A stretch of 64,000 nt of DNA from Schistocerca nitens (taxonomy: Eukaryota; Arthropoda; Insecta; Orthoptera; Acrididae), in contig NC_064621.1 of assembly GCF_023898315.1 (NCBI RefSeq), positions 13,018,501-13,082,500 on the forward strand. The letters are read 5' to 3'. Position 1 is the stretch's first letter, and each line of letters begins with the position of its first letter. A program made the translations under genes and the position numbers. Shown piece by piece: positions 48,380 through 60,210 of this stretch. The notes beneath the pieces are model-generated. The model was not told where the DNA came from and ran no database searches. It saw only the letters and a program-made list of their open reading frames with translations.

Positions 48380-51300
48380 TTTCTTGCGATGCAATTTCTG
48401 TGTTTCATCGTCAATGTGAAGGTCCAAGGGATACAGTAAACCAGCAGAGGTGCATCGGAATGTAAAAGTGGTGACACAGGAAACGCTCAAACATGGACGC
48501 TAAGAAGACTCAGTCTTCTTGTACTTAAGTCGGTAGTGTGTCGCTTACATTTAATTCCGATGCAATTTCTGTGTTTCATCGTGAATGTGAAGGTCCAAGG
48601 GATACGGCAAACCTGCAGAGGTGCATCGGAATGTAAAACTGGCGACAGAGGAAACGCTCAAAGCATAGACAGTTAGAAGACTCAGCCTTCTTGTACTAAA
48701 GTCGGCATTGTGTCTCTGATAGTTAATACCAATGCAATTTCTGTGTTTCATCGTCCATGTGAAGGTCCAAGGGATACAGTAAACCTGCCGAGGTGCATCG
48801 GAATGTAAACCTGGTGACACAGGAAACGCTAGAAAACATAGACAGTAAAAAACCTCAGTCTTCTAGTACTTAAGCCTGCATTGTATCTCTTATATTTAAT
48901 TCCGATGCAATTTCTGTGTTTCATCGTCAATGTGAAGGTACAAGGGATACAGTAAACCTGCAGAGGTGCATCGGAATGTAAAACTGGTGACACAGGAAAC
49001 GCTCAAAACATAGACAGTAAGAAGACTCAGGCTTCTTGCACTTAAGTCGGCAATGTGTCTGTTATATTTACTTCCGAGGCAATTTCTGTGTTTTATAACA
49101 ATTTGAAGGTCCAAGGGATACAGTAAACCAGCAGAGGTGCATCGGAATGTAAAAGTGGTGACACAGGAATCGCTAAAAACATAGACAGTAAGAAGACTCA
49201 GTCTTCTGGTACTTAAGTCGGCATTGTGTCTCTCATATTTAATTCCGATGCAATTTCTGTGTTTCATCGTCAATGTGAAGTTGCAAGGGATACAGTAAAC
49301 CGGAAGAGGTCCATCGGAATGTATAACTGGTGACACAGGAAACGCTCAAAGCATAGACAGTAAGAGGACTCAGTCTTCTTTTACTTAAGTCGGCAGTCTG
49401 CCTCTTATATTAATTCCGATGCAATTTCTGTGTTTCATCGTCTATGTGAAGGTCCAAGGGATACAGTAAACCTGCAGAGGTGCATCGGAATGTAAACCTG
49501 GTGACACAGGAAACGCTAGAAAACATAGGCAGTAAAAAAAAAACTCAGTCTTCTTGTACTTAAGCCGGCATTGTATCTCTTATATTTAATTCCGATGCAA
49601 TTTCTGTGTTTCATCGTCAATGTGAAGGTCCAAGGGATACAGTAAACCTGCAGAGGTGCATCGGAATGTAAAAATGGTGACACAGGAAACGCTCAAAACA
49701 TAGACAGTAAGAAGACTCAGCCTTCTTGTACTTAAGTCGGCATTGTGACTCTTATATTTAATTCCGATGCAATTTCTGTGTTTCATCGTCATTGTGAAGG
49801 TCCAAGGGATACAGTAACCCTCCACAGGTGCATCGGAATGTAAAAATGGTGACACAGGAAACGCTCAAAGCATAGACAGTTAGAAGACTCAGGCTTCTTG
49901 TACGTAAGTCGGCATTGTGTCTCTTATATTTAATTCCAATGCAATTTCTGTGTTTCATCGGCAATGTGAAGGTCCAAGAAATACAGTAAACCTGCAGAGG
50001 TGCATCGGAATGTAAAAATGGTGACACAGGAAACGCTCAAAACATAGACAGTAAGAAGACTCAGCCTTCTTGTACTTAAGTCGGCATTGTGTCTCTTATA
50101 TTTAATTCCGATGCAATTTCTGTGTTTCATCGTCAATGTGAAGGTCCAAGGTATACAGTAAACCTGCAGACGTGCATCGGAATGTAAAACTGGAGACAGA
50201 GGAAACGCTCAAAACATAGACAGTAAGAAGACTCAGCCTTCTTGAACTTAAGTCGGCATTGTGTCTGGTATATTTACTTGCGATGCAATTGCGGTGTTTC
50301 ATCGGCAATGTGAAGGTCCAAGGGATACAGTAAACCTGCAGAGGTGCATCGGAATGTAAAAATGGTGACACAGGAAACGCTCAAAACATAGACAGTAAGA
50401 AGACTCAGCCTTCTTGTACTTAAGTCGGCATTGTGTCTCTTATATTTAATTCCGATGCAATTTCTGTGTTTCATCGTCAATGTGACGGTCCAAGGTATAC
50501 AGTAAACCTGCAGAGGAGCATCGGAATGTAAAACTGGAGACAGAGGAAACGCTCAAAACATAGACAGTAAGAAGACTCAGCCTTCTTGAACTTAAGTCGG
50601 CATTGTGTCTGTTATATTTACTTGCGATGCAATTTCTGTGTTTCATCGTCAATGGGAAGGTCCAAGGGATACAGTAAACCAGCAGAGGTGCATCGGAATG
50701 TAAAATTGGTGACACAGGAAACGCTCAAACATGGACGGTAAGAAGACTCAGTCTTCTTGTACTTAAGTCGGCAGTGTGTCGCTTACATTTAATTCTGATG
50801 CAATTTCTGTGTTTCATCGTGAATGTGAAGCTGCTAGGGATACGGCAAACCTGCAGAGGTGCATCGGAATGTAAAACTGGCGACAGAGGAAACGCTCAAA
50901 GCATAGACAGTTAGAAGACTCAGCCTGCTTGTACTAAACTCGGCATTGTGTCTCTTATATTTAATTCCAATGCAATTTCTGTGTTTCATCGTCAATGTGA
51001 AGGTCCAAGGGATACAGTAACCCTGCAGAGGTGCATCGGAATGTAAAAATGGTGACACAGGAAACGCTAAAAACATAGACAGTAAGAACACTCAGTCTTC
51101 TGGTACTTAAGTCGGCATTGTGTCTCTCATATTTAATTCCGATGCAATTTCTGTGTTTCATCGTCAATGTGAAGTTGCAAGGGATACAGTAAACCGGAAG
51201 AGGTGCATCGGAATGTATAACTGGTGACACAGGAAACGCTCAAAGCATAGACAGCAAGAAGACTCATTCTTCTTGTACTTAAGTCGGCAGTGTGTCTCTT

Positions 51301-52991
51301 AAATTTAATTCCGATCCAATGTCCGTGTTTCAACGTCAATGTGAAGTTCCAAGGGATACAGTAAACCTGCAGTGGTGCATCGAATGTAAAACTGGTGACA
51401 CAGGAAACGATCAAAACATAGACAGTAAGAGGACTCAGTCTTCTTTTACTTAAGTCGGCATTCTGTCTCTTATATTAATTCCGATGCAATTTCTGTGTTT
51501 CATCGTCTATGTGAAGGTCCAAGGGATACAGTAAACCTGCAGACGTGCATCGGAATGTAAAACTGGTGACACAGGAAACGCTCAAAACATAGACAGCAAG
51601 AAGACCCAGTCTTCTTGTACTTAAGTCGGCAGTGTGTCTGTTATATTTACTTCCGATGCAATTTCTGTGTTTCATAACAATTTGAAGGTCCAAGGGATAC
51701 AGTAAACCTGCAGAGCTGCATCGGAATGTAAAAGTGGTGACACAGGTATCGCTAAAAACATAGACAGTAAGAAGACTCAGTCTTGTTGTCCTTAAGTCGG
51801 CATTGTGTCTCTTATATTTAATTCCGATGCAATTTCTATGTTTCATCGTCAATGTGAAGGTCCAAGGATTACAGTAAACCTGCAGACGTGCATCGGAATG
51901 TAAAACTGGAGACAGTGGAAACGATCAAAACATTGACAGTAAGAAGACTCAGCCTTCTTGTACTTAAGTCGGCATTGTGACTGTTATATTTACTTGCGAT
52001 GCAATTTCTTTGTTTCATCGTCAATGTGAAGGTCCAAGGGACACAGTAAACCAGCAGAGGTGCATCGGAATGTAAAACTGGTGACACAGGAAACGCTCAA
52101 AGCATAGACAGCAAGAAGACCCAGTCTTCTTGTACTTAAGTCGGCAGTGTATCTCTTAAATTTAATTCCGATGCAATTTCCGTGTTTCAACGTCAATGTG
52201 AAGTTCCAAGGGATACAGTAAACCTGCAGATGTGCATCGCAATGTAAAACTGGTGACACAGAAAACGCTCAAAACATAGACAAAAAGAAGACTCTGTCTT
52301 ATTGTACTTATGTCGGCATTGTGTCACATATATTTAATTCCGATGCAATTTCTGTGTTTCATCGTCAATGTGAAGGTCCAAGGGATACAGTAAACCTGCA
52401 GAGGTGCGTCGGGATGTAAAACTGGCGACAGAGGAAACGCTCAAAACATAGACAGTTAGAAGACTCAGCCTTCTTGTACATAAGTCGGCATTGTGTCTCT
52501 TATATTTAATTCCGATGCAATTTCTGTGTTTAATCGTCAATGTGAAGGTCCAAGGTATTCAGTAAACATGCAGAGGTGCATCGGAATGTAAAAATGATGA
52601 CACAGGAAGCGCTCTAAACATAGACAGTAAGAACACTCAGTCTTCTCGTACTTAAGTCGGCATTGTGTGTCTTATATTTAATTCCGATGTAATTTCTGTG
52701 ATTCGTCATGAATGTGAAGGTCCAAGGGATACAGTGAACCTGCAGAGGTGCATCGGAATGTAAAACTGGTGACACAGGAAACCCTCAAAGTATAGACAGC
52801 AAGAAGACTCAGTTTTCTTGTACTTAAGTCGGCAGAGTGCCTCTTAAATTTAATTCCGATGCAATTTCCGTGTTTCAACGTCAATGTGAAGTTCCAGGGG
52901 ATACAGTAAACCTGCAGATGTGCATCGGAATGTAAACCTGGTGACACAGAAATCGCTCAAAACATAGAGAGAAACAAGACTCAGCCTTCTT
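48380..52991 (+). repeat. Segment F copy 1 (~4.6 kb, matches 55601-60210)
   Basis: It matches copy 2 at +7221 (48.4-49.1 kb), then +7390/7389 (49.4-51.5 kb), then +7219 (51.9-53.0 kb). The shifts correspond to one monomer missing here near 49.1-49.4 kb and one additional monomer here near 51.6-51.85 kb, plus a one-base A-tract difference. About 49.59-50.45 kb also matches 38.93-39.79 kb at +10,655, so part of E has been reused here. Confidence 0.83.
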
Positions 52992-53674
52992 GAACTTAAG
53001 TCGGCATTGTGTCTGGTATATTTACTTGCGATGCAATTGCTGTGTTTCATCGGCAATGTGAAGGTCCAAGGGATACAGTAAACCTGCAGAGGTGCATCGG
53101 AATGTAAAAATGGTGACACAGGAAACGCTCAAAACATAGACAGTAAGAAGACTCAGCCTTCTTGTACTTAAGTCGGCATTGTGTCTCTTATATTTAATTC
53201 CGATGCAATTTCTGTGTTTCATCGTCAATGTGAAGGTCCAAGGTATACAGTAAACCTGCAGAGGTGCATCGGAATGTAAAACTGGAGACAGAGGAAACGC
53301 TCAAAACATAGACAGTAAGAAGACTCAGCCTTCTTGAACTTAAGTCGGCATTGTGTCTGGTATATTTACTTGCGATGCAATTGCTGTGTTTCATCGGCAA
53401 TGTGAAGGTCCAAGGGATACAGTAAACCTGCAGAGGTGCATCGGAATGTAAAAATGGTGACACAGGAAACGCTCAAAACATAGACAGTAAGAAGACTCAG
53501 CCTTCTTGTACTTAAGTCGGCATTGTGTCTCTTATATTTAATTCCGATGCAATTTCTGTGTTTCATCGTCAATGTGACGGTCCAAGGTATACAGTAAACC
53601 TGCAGACGGGCATCGGAATGTAAAACTGCAGACAGAGGAAACGCTCAAAACATAGACAGTAAGAAGACTCAGTC
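52987..53674 (+). repeat. Tandem 344-bp dimer (two copies)
   Basis: A two-monomer unit is repeated exactly in phase: TGAACTTAAGTCGGC at 52991 and 53335. Each is followed by GTCTGGTATATTTACTTGCG, GCAATTGCTGTG and TCATCGGCAATGTG. The same dimer type occurs singly near 39.6, 43.9, 50.27 and 57.65 kb, and in a close variant near 63.5 kb. It is the shortest recent expansion visible in the window. Confidence 0.86.
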
Positions 53675-53951
53675 TTCTTTTACTTAAGTCGGCATTCTGT
53701 CTCTTATATTAATTCCGATGCAATTTCTGTGTTTCATCGTCTATGTGAAGGTCCAAGGGATACAGTAAACCTGTAGAGGTGCATCGGAACGTAAACCTGG
53801 TGACACAGGAAACGCTAGAAAACATAGACAGTAAAAAAAACTCAGTCTTCTTGTACTTAAGCCGGCATTGTATCTCTTATATTTAATTCCGATGCAATTT
53901 CTGTGTTTCATCGTCAATGAGAAGGTCCAAGGGATACAGTAAACCAGCAGA

Positions 53952-55169
53952 GGTGCATCGGAATGTAAAACTGGTGACACAGGAAACGCTCAAAACATAG
54001 ACAGCAAGAAGACCCAGTCTTCTTGTACTTAAGTCGGCAGTGTGTCTGTTATATTTACTTCCGATGCAATTTCTGTGTTTCATAACAATTTGAAGGTCCA
54101 AGGGATACAGTAAACCTGCAGAGGTGCATCGGAATGTAAAAGTGGTGACACAGGTATCGCTAAAACATAGACAGTAAGAAGACTCAGTCTTGTTGTCCTT
54201 AAGTCGGCATTGTGTCTCTTATATTTAATTCCGGTGCAATTTCTGTGTTTCATCGTCAATGTGAAGGTCCAAGGATTGCAGTAAACCTGCAGACGTGCAT
54301 CGGAATGTAAAACTGGAGACAGTGGAAACGATCAAAACATTGACAGTAAGAAGACTCAGCCTTCTTGTACTTAAGTCGGCATTGTAACTGTTATATTTAC
54401 TTGCGATGCAATTTCTTTGTTTCATCGTCAATGTGAAGGTCCAAGGGACACAGTAAACCAGCAGAGGTGCATCGGAATGTAAAACTGGTGACACAGGAAA
54501 CGCTCAAAGCATAGACAGCAAGAAGACCCGGTCTTCTTGTACTTAAGTCGGCAGTGTGTCTCTTAAAATTAATTCCGATGCAATTTCCGTGTTTCAACGT
54601 CAATGTGAAGTTCCAAGGGATACAGTAAACCTGCAGATGTGCATCGCAATGTAAAACTGGTGACACAGAAAACGCTCAAAACATAGACAAAAAGAAGACT
54701 CTGTCTTATTGTACTTATGTCGGCATTGTGTCACATATATTTAATTCCGATGCAATTTCTGTGTTTCATCGTCAATGTGAAGGTCCAAGGGATACAGTAA
54801 ACCTGCAGAGGTGCGTCGGGATGTAAAACTGGCGACAGAGGAAACGCTCAAAACATAGACAGTTAGAAGACTCAGCCTTCTTGTACATAAGTCGGCATTG
54901 TGTCTCTTATATTTAATTCCGATGCAATTTCTGTGTTTAATCGTCAATGTGAAGGTCCAAGGTATTCAGTAAACCTGCAGAGGTGCATCGGAATGTAAAA
55001 ATGGTGACACAGGAAACGCTCTAAACATAGACAGTAAGAACACTCAGTATTCTCGTACTTAAGTCGGCATTGTGTCTCTTATATTTAACTCCGATGTAAT
55101 TTCTGTGATTCGTCATGAATGTGAAAGTCCAAGGGATACAGTGAACCTGCAGAGGTGCATCGGAATGTA
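53952..55169 (+). repeat. Extra copy of 51545-52762 (offset 2407 bp, 14 monomers)
   Basis: It matches at +2407: GGACACAGTAAACCAGC, CTGCAGATGTGCATCGC, GTGCGTCGGGATG and TTCGTCATGAATGTG all recur in order. The last three quarters occurs a third time inside segment F copy 2 (about 59.07-59.98 kb, a further +4812). About 400 bp appears near 62.69-63.09 kb. Confidence 0.83.
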
Positions 55170-55600
55170 AAAGTGGTGACACAGGAAACGCTCAAAGATG
55201 GACAGTAAGAAGACTCAGTCTTCTTGTACTTAAGTCGGCAGTGTGTCGCTTACATTTAGTTCCGATGGAATTTCTGTGTTTCATCGTCAATGTGAAGGTC
55301 CAAGGGATACAGTAAACCTGCAGATGTGCATCGGAATGTAAAACCGGTGACACAGGAAGCGCTCAAAGTATAGACAGCAAGAAGACTCAGTCTTCTTGTA
55401 CTTAAGTCGGCAGAGTGCCTCTTAAATTTAATTCCGATGCAATTTCTGTATTTCATCGTCAATGTGAAGGTCCAAGGTATACAGTAAACCTGCAGAGGGG
55501 CATCAGAATGTAAAACTGGAGACAGAGGAAACGCTCAAATCATAGACAGTAAGAAGACTCAGACTTCTTGTACTTAAGTCGGCATTGTGTCTGAATATAT

Positions 55601-58600
55601 TTACTTGCGATGCAATTTCTGTGTTTCATCGTCAACGTGAAGGTCCAAGGGATACAGTAAACCAGCAGAGGTGCATCGGAATGTAAAAGTGGTGACACAG
55701 GAAACGCTCAAACATGGACGGGAAGAAGACTCAGTCTTCTTGTACTTAAGTCGGCAGTGTGTCGCTTACATTTAATTCCGATGCAATTTCTGTGTTTCAT
55801 CGTGAATGTGAAGGTCCAAGGGATACGGCAAACCTGCAGAGGTGCATCGGAATGTAAAACTGGCGACAGAGGAAACGCTCAAAGCATAGACAGTTAGAAG
55901 ACTCAGCCTACTTGTACTAAAGTCGGGATTGTGTCTCTGATATTTAATTCCAATGCAATTTCTGTGTTTCATCGTCCATGTGAAGGTCCAAGGGATACAG
56001 TAAACCTGCCGAGGTGCATCGGAATGTAAACCTGGTGACACAGGAAACGCTAGAAAACATAGACAGTAAAAAACCTCAGTCTTCTAGTACTTAAGCCGGC
56101 ATTGTATCTCTTATATTTAATTCCGATGCAATTTCTGTGTTTCATCGTCAATGTGAAGGTCCAAGGGATACAGTAAACCTGCAGAGGTGCATCGGAATGT
56201 AAAACTGGTGACACAGGAAACGCTCAAAACATGGACAGTAAAAAGACTCAGGCTTCTTACACTTAAGTCGGCAATGTGACTGTTATATTTACTTCCGAGG
56301 CAATTTCTGTGTTTCATAACAATTTGAAGGTCCAAGGGATACAGTAAACCAGCAGAGGTGCATCGGAATGTAAAAGTGGTGACACAGGAATCGCTAAAAA
56401 CATAGACAGTAAGAAGACTCAGTCTTGTTGTTCTTAAGTCGGCAGTGTGTCATATATTTAATTCCGATGCAATTTCTGTGTTTCATCGTCAATGTGAAGG
56501 GCCAAGGAATACAATAAACCTGCAGACGTGCATCGGAATGTAAAACTGGAGACAAAGGAAACGATCAAAACATAGACAGTACGAGGACTCAGTCTTCTTG
56601 TACTTAAGTCGGCATTATGTCTGTTATATTTCCTTGCGATGCAATTTCTGTGTTTCATCGTCAATGTGAAGGTCCAAGGGATACAGTAAACCTGCAGTGG
56701 TGCATCGAATGTAAAACTGGTGACACAGGAAACGATCAAAACATAGACAGTAAGAGGACTCAGTCTTCTTTTACTTAAGTCGGCAGTCGGTCTCTTATAT
56801 TAATTCCGATGCAATTTCTGTGTTTCATCGTCTATGTGAAGGTCCAAGGGATACAGTAAACCTGTAGAGGTGCATCGGAATGTAAACCTGGTGACACAGG
56901 AAACGCTAGAAAACATAGACAGTAAAAAAAAACTCAGTCTTCTTGTACTTAAGCCGGCATTGTATCTCTTATATTTAATTCCGATGCAATTTCTGTGTTT
57001 CATCGTCAATGTGAAGGTCCAAGGGATACAGTAAACCTGCAGAGGTGCATCGGAATGTAAAAATGGTGACACAGGAAACGCTCAAAACATAGACAGTAAG
57101 AAGACTCAGCCTTCTTGTACTTAAGTCGGCATTGTGTCACTTATATTTAATTCCGATGCAATTTCTGTGTTTCATCGTCAATGTCAAGGTCCAAGGGATA
57201 CAGTAACCCTCCAGAGGTGCATCGGTATGTAAAAATGGTGACACAGGAAACGCTCAAAGCATAGACAGTTAGAAGACTCAGGCTTCTTGTACGTAAGTCG
57301 GCATTGTGTCTCTTATATTTAATTCCAATGCAATTTCTGTGTTTCATCGGCAATGTGAAGGTCCAAGGGATACAGTAAACCTGCAGAGGTGCATCGGAAT
57401 GTAAAAATGGTGACACAGGAAACGCTCAAAACATAGACAGTAAGAAGACTCAGCCTTCTTGTACTTAAGTCGGCATTGTGTCTCTTATATTTAATTCCGA
57501 TGCACTTTCTGTGTTTCATCGTCAATGTGAAGGTCCAAGGTATACAGTAAACCTGCAGAGGTGCATCGGAATGTAAAACTGGAGACAGAGGAAACGCTCA
57601 AAACATAGACAGTAAGAAGACTCAGCCTTCTTGAACTTAAGTCGGCATTGTGTCTGGTATATTTACTTGCGATGCAATTGCTGTGTTTCATCGGCAATGT
57701 GAAGGTCCAAGGGATACAGTAAACCTGCAGAGGTGCATCGGAATGTAAAAATGGTGACACAGGAAACGCTCAAAACATAGACAGTAAGAAGACTCAGCCT
57801 TCTTGTACTTAAGTCGGCATTGTGTCTCTTATATTTAATTCCGATGCAATTTCTGTGTTTCATCGTCAATGTGACGGTCCAAGGTATACAGTAAACCTGC
57901 AGAGGAGCATCGGAATGTAAAACTGGAGACAGAGGAAACGCTCAAAACATAGACAGTAAGAAGACTCAGCCTTCTTGAACTTAAGTCGGCATTGTGTCTG
58001 TTATATTTACTTGCGATGCAATTTCTGTGTTTCATCGTCAATGGGAAGGTCCAAGGGATACAGTAAACCAGCAGAGGTGCATCGGAATGTAAAATTGGTG
58101 ACACAGGAAACGCTCAAACATGGACGGTAAGAAGACTCAGTCTTCTTGTACTTAAGTCGGCAGTGTGTCGCTTACATTTAATTCTGATGCAATTTCTGTG
58201 TTTCATCGTGAATGTGAAGCTGCAAGGGATACGACAAACCTGCAGAGGTGCATCGGAATGTAAAACTGGCGACAGAGGAAACGCTCAAAGCATAGACAGT
58301 TAGAAGACTCAGCCTGCTTGTACTAAACTCGGCATTGTGTTTCTTATATTTAATTCCGATGCAATTTCTGTGTTTCATCGTCAATGTGAAGGTCCAAGGG
58401 ATACAGTAACCCTGCAGAGGTGCATCGGAATGTAAAAATGGTGACACAGGAAACGCTAAAAACATAGACAGTAAGAACACTCAGTCTTCTGGTACTTTAG
58501 TCGGCATTGTGTCTCTCATATTTAATTCCGATGCAATTTCTGTGTTTCATCGTCAATGTGAAGTTGCAAGGGATACAGTAAACCGGCAGAGGTGCATCGG

Positions 58601-60210
58601 AATGTATAACTGGTGACACAGGAAACGCTCAAAGCATAGACAGCAAGAAGACTCAGTCTTCTTGTACTTAAGTCGGCAGTGTGTCTCTTAAATTTAATTC
58701 CGATCCAATGTCCGTGTTTCAACGTCAATGTGAAGTTCCAAGGGATACAGTAAACCTGCAGTGGTGCATCGAATGTAAAACTGGTGACACAGGAAACGAT
58801 CATAACATAGACAGTAAGAGGACTCAGTCTTCTTTTACTTAAGTCGGCATTCTGTCTCTTATATTAATTCCGATGCAATTTCTGTGTTTCATCGTCTATG
58901 TGAAGGTCCAAGGGGTACAGTAAACCTGTAGAGGTGCATCGGAATGTAAACCTGGTGACACAGGAAACGCTAGAAAACATAGACAGTAAAAAAAACTCAG
59001 TCTTCTTGTACTTAAGCCGGCATTGTATCTCTTATATTTAATTCCGATGCAATTTCTGTGTTTCATCGTCAATGTGAAGGTCCAAGGATTACAGTAAACC
59101 TGCAGACGTGCATCGGAATGTAAAACTGGAGACAGTGGAACGATCAAAACATTGACAGTAAGAAGACTCAGCCTTCTTGTACTTAAGTCGGCATTGTGAC
59201 TGTTATATTTACTTGCGATGCAATTTCTTTGTTTCATCGTCAATGTGAAGTTCCAAGGGACACAGTAAACCAGCAGAGGTGCATCGGAATGTAAAACTGG
59301 TGACACAGGAAACGCTCAAAGCATAGACAGCAAGAAGACCCAGTCTTCTTGTACTTAAGTCGGCAGTGTGTCTCTTAAATTTAATTCCGATGCAATTTCC
59401 GTGTTTCAACGTCAATGTGAAGTTCCAAGGGATACAGTAAACCTGCAGATGTGCATCGCAATGTAAAACTGGTGACACAGAAAACGCTCAAAACATAGAC
59501 AAAAAGAAGACTCTGTCTTATTGTACTTATGTCGGTATTGCGTCACATATATTTAATTCCGATGCAATTTCTGTGTTTCATCGTCAATGTGAAGGTCCAA
59601 GGGATACAGTAAACCTGCAGAGGTGCGTCGGGATGTAAAACTGGCGACAGAAGAAACGCTCAAAACATAGTCAGTTAGAAGACTCAGCCTTCTTGTACAT
59701 AAGTCGGCATTGTGTCTCTTATATTTAATTGCGATGCAATTTCTGTGTTTAATCGTCAATGTGAAGGTCCAAGGTATTCAGTAAACCTGCAGAGGTGCAT
59801 CGGAATGTAAAAATGGTGACACAGGAAACGCTCTAAACATAGACAGTAAGAACACTCAGTCTTCTCGTACTTAAGTCGGCATTGTGTCTCTTATATTTAA
59901 TTCCGATGTAATTTCTGTGATTCGTCATGAATGTGAAGGTCCAAGGGATACAGTGAACCTGCAGAGGTGCATCGGAATGTAAAACTGGTGACACAGGAAA
60001 CCCTCAAAGTATAGACAGCAAGAAGACTCAGTTTTCTTGTACTTAAGTCGGCAGAGTGCCTCTTAAATTTAATTCCGATGCAATTTCCGTGTTTCAACGT
60101 CAATGTGAAGTTCCAGGGGATACAGTAAACCTGCAGATGTGCATCGGAATGTAAACCTGGTGACACAGAAATCGCTCAAAACATAGAGAGAAAGAAGACT
60201 CAGCCTTCTT
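55601..60210 (+). repeat. Segment F copy 2
   Basis: It is the partner of 48380-52991, with the single-monomer gain near 56.35-56.76 kb and loss near 58.95-59.08 kb described there. The A-tract monomer has nine A at 56924-56932, where copy 1 has ten at 49534-49543. Another A-tract (58988-58995) has eight. Confidence 0.83.
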
